In this document: piece by piece, positions 36,285 to 43,642 of the stretch
Layout: the number at the start of each line of letters is the position of its first letter
How positions within the stretch are numbered: position 1 is the first letter of the stretch
Source: CAJQQK01 sp051010015
Lineage (GTDB): Bacteria > Pseudomonadota > Alphaproteobacteria > Rhizobiales > Hyphomicrobiaceae
Length of the DNA: 64,000 nucleotides
Direction of reading: 5' to 3'
Assembly (NCBI GenBank): GCA_051010015.1
Contig: JBPCVZ010000183.1
Coordinates: 1 to 64,000 of the forward strand
Translations under genes and position numbers: made by a program
Notes under the pieces: generated by a model
The model's input: only the letters and a program-made list of their open reading frames with translations
The model's database searches: none
Told to the model about the DNA's origin: nothing

Positions 36285-36965
36285 TTATTCCTTGTAGATC
36301 TCGGCGGCGGCACCGTCGATGTGATAGCCGACCGTGACGTCGCGACTGCCATCGATCAGGCGCAGTGCTGCACTCGATTGCTTGGTCTTCATCTGGCCTG
36401 AGATCCACACCGGCGTGAAGAGGTCCCTGACCACCATCTTCTTGGCCAGGCGGACCAGCACCATCTGGTTGGCCGGCGGCGGCGGCACATGCACGCAGGC
36501 GCCGACATAGGGCACGAGCAGGAAGTCCTTTTCACCCTTCTCCGAGAACTCGAGCGGCAGCAGGTAGCCCGCGATCTTGACATCCGCGCCGTTCAACGTG
36601 GTGTTGACCAGTTTCTGGCGCCGGGCAATTTCCGCCTCGTAGACTTTTTGCGCCTGCATGAGCTTGCCGACGTCGAGACCCGCCTTGACAAAGGCGCGCT
36701 CGTATTTTGCGGCATCCTCGAGCGGCTGGCGATTATGGTCGAGCGCGCGCTCCTCGTCGGACAGGCTGCGCGCCCACATGATCGTCTCGATGTCGAATCG
36801 CTGATCGTCGGTCAAGGCACCGAACGGGTCCTTCAGCGCTTTGGCCTGCGGCAACAGGTTTGTCCACTTGATCAGGTCGCGGGCGTGAACCTCGCTCGCC
36901 ATCAAAGTAACAACGGCCAGTGCCACCGCGACAAGCGATCGGGCGGATAAGAGCAATTGCGCCAT
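36285..36965 (-). CDS. DUF3299 exported protein
   Basis: A 226-residue protein. The ATG at 36965 has AGGAAG 8 bases upstream and gives a clear signal peptide (LLLSARSLVAVALAVVTLMASEVHA). The C-terminal half is a DUF3299 domain: V-K-I-A-G-Y-L-L-P-L-E-F, F-L-L-V-P-Y-V-G-A-C-V-H-V-P-P-P-P-A-N-Q. The Cys-x-His of that motif could bind a metal. Several in-frame ATGs upstream (36986, 37022) are less likely. Function unknown. Divergent from DUF4170. Confidence 0.83.
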   Translation of the reverse strand: MAQLLLSARSLVAVALAVVTLMASEVHARDLIKWTNLLPQAKALKDPFGALTDDQRFDIETIMWARSLSDEERALDHNRQPLEDAAKYERAFVKAGLDVGKLMQAQKVYEAEIARRQKLVNTTLNGADVKIAGYLLPLEFSEKGEKDFLLVPYVGACVHVPPPPANQMVLVRLAKKMVVRDLFTPVWISGQMKTKQSSAALRLIDGSRDVTVGYHIDGAAAEIYKE

Positions 36966-37179
36966 GGTTGCGGTCTTCCTCGTCATTTTGGTCATCTGCC
37001 AAGAAGCAGCGGTGCGAGCCATACAGTAAACGTGTTAACCCCTCCAGAATTTGACGCTGCATCTCACGGCCTCGTGAACAATCGCGATAACGCGCCAGAT
37101 TGTCTACTAATTTGGCATGGACAGACGGCGTCGCAAGGCCTAGCCACGCTGTCATGTGCTCACACTCAGGGATCCGACC

Positions 37180-37431
37180 ATGTCCGACAAGCCAGCCGAC
37201 CGCCCCAAGCAACTCCTCCATCTCGTCTTTGGCGGCGAGTTGACCAGCCTCGACGGCGTCGAATTCAAGGATCTCGACGGCCTCGACATCGTCGGCATAT
37301 TCCCCGACTTCGCTTCCGCCGAAGCGGCCTGGCGCGGGGCCGCCCAGCGCACGGTCGACAACGCCCACATGCGCTATTTCGTCGTGCATCTGCATCGATT
37401 GCTCGATCCCGACACGGATAAAGACGGCTGA
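37180..37431 (+). CDS. DUF4170 protein
   Basis: An 83-residue small cytoplasmic protein of the alphaproteobacterial DUF4170 family: V-F-G-G-E-L, then V-G-I-F-P-D-F-A-S-A-E-A-A-W and the C-terminal Y-F-V-V-H-L-H-R-L-L-D-P. ATG at 37180 follows CAGGGA. It is 38 bases upstream of icd on the same strand and probably cotranscribed. Function not known. Confidence 0.88.
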   Translation: MSDKPADRPKQLLHLVFGGELTSLDGVEFKDLDGLDIVGIFPDFASAEAAWRGAAQRTVDNAHMRYFVVHLHRLLDPDTDKDG

Positions 37432-37469
37432 ACACGCAACAGCGCGCTCACCGAAAAGGACAACAATCG

Positions 37470-38696
37470 ATGTCGAAAATCAAAGTAACCGGCACCGTCG
37501 TCGACCTTGATGGCGATGAGATGACCCGCATCATGTGGCAATTCATCAAGGACAAGCTGATCCACCCCCATCTCGACGTCAACCTCGAGACCTATGACCT
37601 TGGCATGGAAAACCGTGACCACACCGATGATCAGGTCACGATTGATGCGGCCGATGCCATCAAGAAGCACGGCGTCGGTGTCAAGTGCGCGACCATCACG
37701 CCGGACGAGGCGCGCGTCGAGGAGTTCAACCTCAAGAAGATGTGGCCCTCGCCCAACGGTACGATCCGCAACCGCATTGGCGGCGTCATCTTCCGCGAGC
37801 CCATCATCTGCTCGAACGTGCCGCGCCTCGTGCCCGGCTGGACGCAGCCGATCGTGATCGGGCGTCATGCCTTCGGCGACCAGTACCGGGCCACCGACTT
37901 CAAGTTTCCATCGGCCGGCAAGCTCACGATCAAGTTCGAGGGCGAGGACGGCACCGTCATCGAACACGACGTCTATGACGCGCCGGCGGGCGGTGTGGCG
38001 ATGGCGATGTTCAACCAGGACGAATCGATCCGTGACTTCGCGCGCGCCTCGCTCAACTACGGGCTGCAGCGCCATCTGCCCGTCTACCTCTCGACCAAGA
38101 ACACGATCCTCAAGCAGTACGACGGCCGCTTCAAGGAGCTGTTCGAGGAGGTCTACGAGGCCGAGTTCGCCGCCAAGTTCAAAGAAGCGGAGATCTGGTT
38201 CGAGCATCGCCTGATCGATGACATGGTGGCGTGTTCGCTCAAGTGGAACGGCGGCTACCTGTGGGCCTGCAAGAACTATGACGGCGACGTCCAGTCCGAT
38301 ACGATTGCGCAAGGCTTCGGATCGCTTGGCCTGATGACATCGGTGCTCATGACGCCGGATGGCAAGACCGTCGAGGCCGAAGCCGCGCACGGCACGGTGA
38401 CGCGCCACTACCGCATGCACCAGGAAGGACAGACCACGTCGACCAATTCGATCGCCTCGATCTTCGCCTGGACGCGCGCCCTCAAGCACCGTGCCAAGCT
38501 CGACGACAATGCCGATCTGGCCAAATTCGCGGAAACCCTCGAGGCGGTCTGCGTCAGCACCGTTGAATCGGGCCACATGACCAAGGATCTGGCGCTCCTG
38601 GTCGGGCCGGAACAGTCGTGGCTCTCGACCATGGGCTTCCTCGACAAGATCAACGAGAACCTGGAAGCGGCCATGTCGAGCGGTGACGCGGCGTAA
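37470..38696 (+). CDS. icd: NADP-dependent isocitrate dehydrogenase
   Basis: A 408-residue dimeric type isocitrate dehydrogenase of the TCA cycle (isocitrate to 2-oxoglutarate, NADPH). Signature: V-D-L-D-G-D-E-M-T-R-I, N-G-T-I-R-N, the substrate Arg/Lys in R-N-R-I-G-G, and the metal-site S-D-x-x-A-Q-G-F-G-S-L-G-L-M-T-S region with H-G-T-V-T-R-H. Near-universal length. AAAGGAC lies before the ATG. Confidence 0.98.
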   Translation: MSKIKVTGTVVDLDGDEMTRIMWQFIKDKLIHPHLDVNLETYDLGMENRDHTDDQVTIDAADAIKKHGVGVKCATITPDEARVEEFNLKKMWPSPNGTIRNRIGGVIFREPIICSNVPRLVPGWTQPIVIGRHAFGDQYRATDFKFPSAGKLTIKFEGEDGTVIEHDVYDAPAGGVAMAMFNQDESIRDFARASLNYGLQRHLPVYLSTKNTILKQYDGRFKELFEEVYEAEFAAKFKEAEIWFEHRLIDDMVACSLKWNGGYLWACKNYDGDVQSDTIAQGFGSLGLMTSVLMTPDGKTVEAEAAHGTVTRHYRMHQEGQTTSTNSIASIFAWTRALKHRAKLDDNADLAKFAETLEAVCVSTVESGHMTKDLALLVGPEQSWLSTMGFLDKINENLEAAMSSGDAA

Positions 38697-38983
38697 ATCG
38701 CGCTGCCCGCGCTCGGTCGCGCGTGCAATCACGGTTAATTGTTGGTTGCCGGCTGCTTCGACACGGCACGTCGGCATGCCGCGGACAACCGATCGATTTG
38801 GCTGTCAGGCCCCGTGGCCAAGGGTTTTCGGGCGGGTTTTGAAGGCCAGCACCGCACCGGATCATCGCGACGACTGGAAGTTGGAGGTTATGGAAATTTA
38901 GACACTTTTCGTGTTATTATTAACAGAGAACAGCCCAGTACTTTGCCAACCGCCAATAGTGGCATATTGCCCTGAAACGCCTC

Positions 38984-41704
38984 ATGCCAAAACATCTGGG
39001 ATCCTTTGCAACGATAAGCAACAGCCGTACACGCGACGCCGTGCGACGTGTTGCGCCGCTGTTCATGCTTGGTTTGCTGGTGCTTGCCGCACAAACAGCC
39101 CTGGCCGGCAAAGCGATGGCGCAAAAGCGCCACGCCCTCGTCATTGCGACCGCCGGCTACGACCATCTCCGCCGACCGGGCATTCGGCTCGACACCGTCA
39201 AGCGCACCAGCGAGGCGTTGCGCCAACAGGGCTTTGACGTGACGACCGCCTTCGATCAACGCAGTTCCGTCATTCGTGCCCGCCTGACCACGTTCGCGCG
39301 CAGTATCGGCAAGGACGATTTCGTGCTGTTCGTCCTCGCCGGCCATCTCGTTTCCAAACCTGGCGTGGCAATCTATCTGCCGAAAGAAATTCGTGCCCGC
39401 AGCAGCCGGGACATTCTGCTCCGCGGGATCCCGTCAGGCACCTTCATGCGGCTTGCCGGGCGCGCCAAGCGTGGGGTGATCCTCTGGCTCAGCAGTGATC
39501 CCAGTCTGCCGAGCCAATTCAAGTGGTTGGTGCCCTACCCGCAGCCGATGAAGGTTGAAGAAGCCAACGTCACGGTTGCGTTTTCAGGCTCGAGTAACGT
39601 GCCGATTTCGCAGCTCGATCGCATCGCACAACTCGCCGCCGTCCGTCTTGCGACGGTCACGGCCGGGAACCTCGCAAGCGGTGACAAGCTGGTGAGCGCC
39701 GTTGCGGCGCGCAAATATGGTCTGATCATCGGCAGCGACCAGGACATGGAACTGCCTGCGATCATCAAGCCGGTCGCGCGTACCAACCTGGCCGGGCCAC
39801 GCCTGCCGGACCAGCGCACTGACGGGCGGAACCCGGACAATCGAGCGACGGCCACCGCCCGGCTCGACAAGCGCCCCGAGGCAGATTCGAGCTCCCTTGC
39901 CCGCCAGTTCGATCTGCTCGAATCCGACCGCCGTGCACAGCGTTCCGCCCGCGAGCAAGCCGAGCGCTTGGCCAAGGCGGCACGTGACCGGGCAAAGGAA
40001 GCCGAACGCAAAGCGCGTGACGCTGACACGCGGGCACAACAAGCCCTCGCGGCCAAGCTTGCGGCCGAACGTAAGGCGCAGCGCGAGCAGGAAGCCAAAT
40101 CTCAGCTTGCGGAAGAATTAGCCCGCAAGGCCGCCGCGGCAGACGCTCTGCGCCGTAAGGCCGAGCAGGAACTGGCAGAAGTCTCAAAAGTGGAAGGCGC
40201 CTATGCTGCGGCGTCGAAGGCGCGCGACGCGGCAGAAAAGCGCGCTACGCAAGCCGCCACGAAAGCCAGCGAGGCCGAGCAACGCGCTGGCGCCGCGGAA
40301 GAAAAAGCCAAGGTCGCGCTGAAAGCGAAGCTGGATGCCGAAAACGCGGTGCTCGCGCAGCGTGCAGATAACAATAAGCTCGAGCAGCAACGCGCGCGTG
40401 ACCAGGCGCTCTTGCAAGAGCGCCGTCGGGACGCCGAGAAGGCGCTCGCCAAGGCATTGCAACTGGAAGAAAAGCTGGCGTTGGTGGAAGTCGCGCAAAA
40501 GGCTGAAGCCAGCGCGCGCAAGCGGGCCGAAGAGCAGGCCGCAGAAGCTGCCCAGAAAGCCAAGGACGCCGAAGAACGGGCCCGCACTGCGGAGAAACGC
40601 CGCCTCGACGCCGAACAGAACCTTGCCAGCGCAGTGAAGCTCGAAGAAAAGCTGGCGAAGTCCGAAGAACGGGCCCGCGCGGCGGAGGCCAAACTCAAGG
40701 CGGAAGCCGAGCAGCGCGCTCGGGAGATCGCGGAGGCGGGCCAAAAGGCCAAGGACGCTGAGGCCCGCGCACGCGCTGCCGAGACAAAACTCAAGGAAGT
40801 CGAGGCGACAAAGCGCGTCGCGGCGGCCGATGCGCGCACGCTCAAGCAAGAAGCCGAACGCCGCAAGCTGGCCATCGAAGAAGCCGCACGCAAAGCCGAC
40901 GAAGCCGAGGCGCGCGCACGCGCCGCCGAGGCTAAGCTCAAGGAATTCGAGGCGACCAAGCGCGTCGCAGCGGCCGACGCACGCACACTCAAGCAAGAAG
41001 CCGAACGCCGCAAGCTGGCCATTGAGGACGCCGCACGCAAAGCCGACCAAGCCGAAGCGCGCGCGCGCGCCGCCGAGGCCAAGCTCAAGCAGTTCGAAAC
41101 GAGCAAGCGCGCCGAGGCCGCCGCCGAGCTTTCGCGCAAGCAGGAGGCCGAGCGCCGCAAGCTGGCGATTGAAGAGGCCGCACGCAAAGCCAGCGAGGCG
41201 GAAGCGCGGGCGCGTGCCGCGGAGACCAAGCTCAAGGAGTTCGAGGCCAGACGTTTACAGGCCGCAGCCCGCGCTCGCGTGCTCCAGGAGGCAGCAGAAC
41301 GCCGGCAAAAGGCGATCGAAGCAGCTGCGCGCAAAGCCAGCGAGGCGGAAGCGCGGGCGCGCGCCGCAGAGACCAAGCTCAAACAGTTCGAGACGCAAAA
41401 GGTTGCGAAGTTGTCGCTTGATCGCGCCAAGGCGAAACCGCAGGCCGTCACCACAACGCCGAAACCGAAAGCACGACCTCAGTTCAAGGTCGTCATTCTG
41501 AAGCGCATCGAAGCGCGCCTCAGCCGCAATCAAAAACGGCGCATACAGACTAAATTGCAGAGCAAAGGCTATCTGACGGGCAAGGTGAGGTCGGCGTTTG
41601 GTCGCCAGACACGCGCCGCGATCCGGAAGTTCCAGACGGCTATCAACGCCAAGCCGACCGGGTATCTGACCCCGTTTGAGCTGCGCGAACTGTTATCGAA
41701 TTGA
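38984..41704 (+). CDS. exported pseudo-caspase with 49-residue coiled-coil repeats and peptidoglycan-binding domain
   Basis: A 906-residue exported protein. A signal peptide (about residues 20-45) leads into a caspase/metacaspase-like domain (about residues 48-260): R-H-A-L-V-I, G-F-D-V, and D-D-F-V-L-F-V-L-A-G-H-L with the His at 121. The catalytic Cys is lost: the expected D-x-C position reads L-W-L-S-S-D-P. A long Ala/Lys/Glu/Arg coiled coil follows (about residues 300-840), with an exact 49-residue unit repeated from residue 591 to about 800 (four full copies and a partial), period 147 bases. The last 65 residues form a peptidoglycan-binding domain (G-Y-L-T-G-K-V-R-S-A-F-G-R-Q-T-R-A-A-I-R-K-F-Q). 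Probably a periplasmic or wall-bound scaffold. Confidence 0.75.
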   Translation: MPKHLGSFATISNSRTRDAVRRVAPLFMLGLLVLAAQTALAGKAMAQKRHALVIATAGYDHLRRPGIRLDTVKRTSEALRQQGFDVTTAFDQRSSVIRARLTTFARSIGKDDFVLFVLAGHLVSKPGVAIYLPKEIRARSSRDILLRGIPSGTFMRLAGRAKRGVILWLSSDPSLPSQFKWLVPYPQPMKVEEANVTVAFSGSSNVPISQLDRIAQLAAVRLATVTAGNLASGDKLVSAVAARKYGLIIGSDQDMELPAIIKPVARTNLAGPRLPDQRTDGRNPDNRATATARLDKRPEADSSSLARQFDLLESDRRAQRSAREQAERLAKAARDRAKEAERKARDADTRAQQALAAKLAAERKAQREQEAKSQLAEELARKAAAADALRRKAEQELAEVSKVEGAYAAASKARDAAEKRATQAATKASEAEQRAGAAEEKAKVALKAKLDAENAVLAQRADNNKLEQQRARDQALLQERRRDAEKALAKALQLEEKLALVEVAQKAEASARKRAEEQAAEAAQKAKDAEERARTAEKRRLDAEQNLASAVKLEEKLAKSEERARAAEAKLKAEAEQRAREIAEAGQKAKDAEARARAAETKLKEVEATKRVAAADARTLKQEAERRKLAIEEAARKADEAEARARAAEAKLKEFEATKRVAAADARTLKQEAERRKLAIEDAARKADQAEARARAAEAKLKQFETSKRAEAAAELSRKQEAERRKLAIEEAARKASEAEARARAAETKLKEFEARRLQAAARARVLQEAAERRQKAIEAAARKASEAEARARAAETKLKQFETQKVAKLSLDRAKAKPQAVTTTPKPKARPQFKVVILKRIEARLSRNQKRRIQTKLQSKGYLTGKVRSAFGRQTRAAIRKFQTAINAKPTGYLTPFELRELLSN
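40754..41488 (+). repeat. 147-base tandem repeat encoding seven-heptad coiled-coil units
   Basis: Units begin at 40754, 40901, 41048, 41195 and 41342, exactly 147 bases (49 codons) apart, each opening with codons for (D/E/Q)-A-E-A-R-A-R-A-A-E. Inside the pseudo-caspase gene. Forty-nine is seven heptads, so the register of the coiled coil is kept across copies. Later copies diverge more, and the last is partial. Confidence 0.8.
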
Positions 41705-41792
41705 TCGAAACGACCATAAAGGTAAACAAACTTTCAAGTAATCAAGGGCTTAAGTGTTGCCTAAGTCACAGACGAATCAGCCCTTTAGGCAG

Positions 41793-41880
41793 TACTTTAC
41801 CACTAAATGAGCAACAACGCCCGCTAACTTGCACAGCTAGGGCGTTGCAGATAAAGTAAAAAATCGGGCGAAATGCCCGG
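41793..41880. other. predicted structured intergenic region
   Basis: TACTTTA (41793-41799) pairs with TAAAGTA (41852-41858), and nested inside it CAACGCCC (41815-41822) pairs with GGGCGTTG (41840-41847). A third short hairpin, CGGGC-GAAAT-GCCCG, lies at 41865-41879, preceded by an A-run. The structure sits between the pseudo-caspase and the next gene, whose start is 41948. It may be a 3'-end hairpin, a 5' leader element or a small RNA; the sequence does not decide. Confidence 0.4.
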
Positions 41881-41947
41881 ATGCGGCGATTCCGGCCTCC
41901 CCGCCACCGCCCATCCGGTTTTCGCCATTGAGATGAGAATTGAACCC

Positions 41948-43018
41948 ATGTGGTATCAAGGCCAGAAACGGATCTATTCAAGCGCCACGATCGCGTCGAT
42001 CGCGGCTGTCATTGGCGGTGTATTCGCTCTCAGCCCGGCTGTTGCCGAAGACGCCAAGCCGGCTGGTGCTTCCAAATATAAGGTCGCTGAGTTCAAGGTG
42101 CCTCGGCCGGCGACGAGTGACTCGGCGAGTCCTCTTGTACCCGTGTCGTTGCCGCCGCCGTCCCCGCCCGTCGCGCAGGCCATCGACCCGGATCGAGTCC
42201 TGGTGATTCAGTCGGCGCTGGTGGCCAAAGGCTGCTACGATGGCATGCTTGATGCGCAGTGGAATGAGTCGACCCGCCGGGTCGTCGCCCGCGCGGTCAA
42301 AATTCTCAATCTTGCCGTTGATGCAAGCAATCCGAGTGACGAACTCGTCGAAGCGCTCCTCCGGCCGCAGGCTGGCGATTGCCCGTCTGTCACTGCGACA
42401 AGCGCCCCCCATGACGTGATGCCGCCGGTGCCAACCCCGCAACCGGCAACTGAATGGTCTTTGACAGATGTGATCGCCGCATCGCGGGCAACCGAGATCG
42501 GCGCCGGTTCATCGCTGATTAACCAGGATCCGTCGTTCGTGACCGCCTTGCAGGCTGCTCTTGTTGCCCGCAATTGCTTTACCGGGGCGATTGACGGGCG
42601 CTGGTCCAAGCGGACCTGGGCCGCTCTGACGGCGTTCGCCAAAACGACCGGCGTGTCCGTCAGCGATACCTCAATCGACTCCGGATTGATTGAAACGGTT
42701 CTGAGTTATCCAAGTTCGGCCTGTAAGCCAGTGCCGGATGCGCGGACCGTCAAAAAGAAAAAGTCGAGCAAGCGACGCACGGCGGTGGCCAGCACGCGCA
42801 AGGCCACGTCGAAAAAGCGACGCAGCGTGACGCGCAACCGTTCGAGGTCGGAACGCCGCAAGGCTCGGCGCCGCAGGGCGACGTCGCGGTCGAGGCGAAA
42901 GACGGCCCGGCTGAATCGGCGTCGGTCTTCGGGCAGTGGCCTGACGGTTCGCATCGGGCGCTCCCGCGGGCCAGCGGTCTTCGTTCGACCGGTTGGCGGC
43001 GTCGGTATCAGCTTCTGA
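41948..43018 (+). CDS. exported protein with two peptidoglycan-binding-like repeats and a basic tail
   Basis: A 356-residue protein starting at an ATG (41948) after GAGATGAGAATT; a signal-peptide-like stretch (IASIAAVIGGVFALSPAVA) follows. Two related segments, V-A-K-G-C-Y-D-G-M-L-D-A-Q-W (about residue 92) and V-A-R-N-C-F-T-G-A-I-D-G-R-W (about residue 195), resemble peptidoglycan-binding-type repeats, each with a Cys. From about residue 260 the protein is a Lys/Arg/Ser-rich tail that may bind polyanions or the wall. It follows the pseudo-caspase and may act with it; both end in front of the same terminator side. Confidence 0.6.
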   Translation: MWYQGQKRIYSSATIASIAAVIGGVFALSPAVAEDAKPAGASKYKVAEFKVPRPATSDSASPLVPVSLPPPSPPVAQAIDPDRVLVIQSALVAKGCYDGMLDAQWNESTRRVVARAVKILNLAVDASNPSDELVEALLRPQAGDCPSVTATSAPHDVMPPVPTPQPATEWSLTDVIAASRATEIGAGSSLINQDPSFVTALQAALVARNCFTGAIDGRWSKRTWAALTAFAKTTGVSVSDTSIDSGLIETVLSYPSSACKPVPDARTVKKKKSSKRRTAVASTRKATSKKRRSVTRNRSRSERRKARRRRATSRSRRKTARLNRRRSSGSGLTVRIGRSRGPAVFVRPVGGVGISF

Positions 43019-43044
43019 TCTGCTGAGCTTCCAGGACATCTAGC

Positions 43045-43077
43045 AAAAAAGATCAACCACGCGGTTGATCTTTTTTT
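43045..43077. terminator. bidirectional intrinsic terminator
   Basis: A-run (43045-43050), stem GATCAACC (43051-43058), loop ACGC, stem GGTTGATC (43063-43070) and T-run (43071-43077). The stem is perfect and both flanks are homopolymers, so it can stop transcription from the plus-strand gene ending at 43018 and from the minus-strand cyclic-nucleotide-binding gene ending at 43139. Confidence 0.92.
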
Positions 43078-43138
43078 GTTCGACTAAAGACAATCCGACA
43101 GCTTCACATCTCTTGTCCCGTCGCGACGTTCCCGATCA

Positions 43139-43600
43139 TCAGCCACTGTCTCCGGCCCGGGCCGCGCTCATTTCTGCTGTTGTCTTGGCTAGGCGCTCCG
43201 CCAGGATTCGCATCATCTGGACGGCTATCGACGGCGCGTTTTCGACGAGTTCAAAAAACTGTTCCTTGTCGATTCGCAACGTTTCGACTGGTGTGATCGC
43301 ACGTACGGTTGCCGTTCGCGGTACCCCACAAAGGATTGATATTTCGCCGATAAACTCGTTCCCTGTCAGCGTGGCCACGCGTGTCTCGATGTCGCCGCTG
43401 CTGACCAGCACTTCGGCTTCGCCAGAGAGCATCACGTAGGCGGCGTCGCCGTGCTCGCCCTGGCGCATGAGGGCTTGACCGGCACTGAACTCAATCCGTT
43501 CGGAGGCGAATGCGAGAAGCTTGAGCTTCATCGGCTCAACGCCAGAGAACAGCGGTACACGGCGCAGCGCTTCAACCTCGTTCTCAAGCAGTTTTGCCAT
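43139..43600 (-). CDS. stand-alone cyclic-nucleotide-binding domain protein
   Basis: A 153-residue protein that is one CRP/EPAC-type nucleotide-binding domain without a DNA-binding part: L-F-S-G-V-E-P-M-K-L-K-L-L at the N-terminus, E-F-I-G-E-I-S-I-L-C-G-V-P-R-T-A-T-V-R-A as the phosphate-binding cassette (Glu and Arg both kept), then a C-terminal helix (A-V-Q-M-M-R-I-L-A-E-R-L). It follows the big ABC gene by 42 bases on the same strand, so a shared operon, and its ligand (cAMP or cGMP) may regulate that partner. Confidence 0.83.
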   Translation of the reverse strand: MAKLLENEVEALRRVPLFSGVEPMKLKLLAFASERIEFSAGQALMRQGEHGDAAYVMLSGEAEVLVSSGDIETRVATLTGNEFIGEISILCGVPRTATVRAITPVETLRIDKEQFFELVENAPSIAVQMMRILAERLAKTTAEMSAARAGDSG

Positions 43601-43642
43601 GGTCGTCTCTCCCGTAGCAATCGTGTGACGCGCCAGCCCGGT

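Noticed and set aside
37374..38777. 467-residue minus-strand ORF over icd
   Set aside because: Antisense shadow of a nearly invariant TCA enzyme.
40201..41454. Ser/Ala/Arg-rich minus-strand ORFs over the coiled coil
   Set aside because: Low-complexity shadow of the repetitive coiled-coil coding strand.
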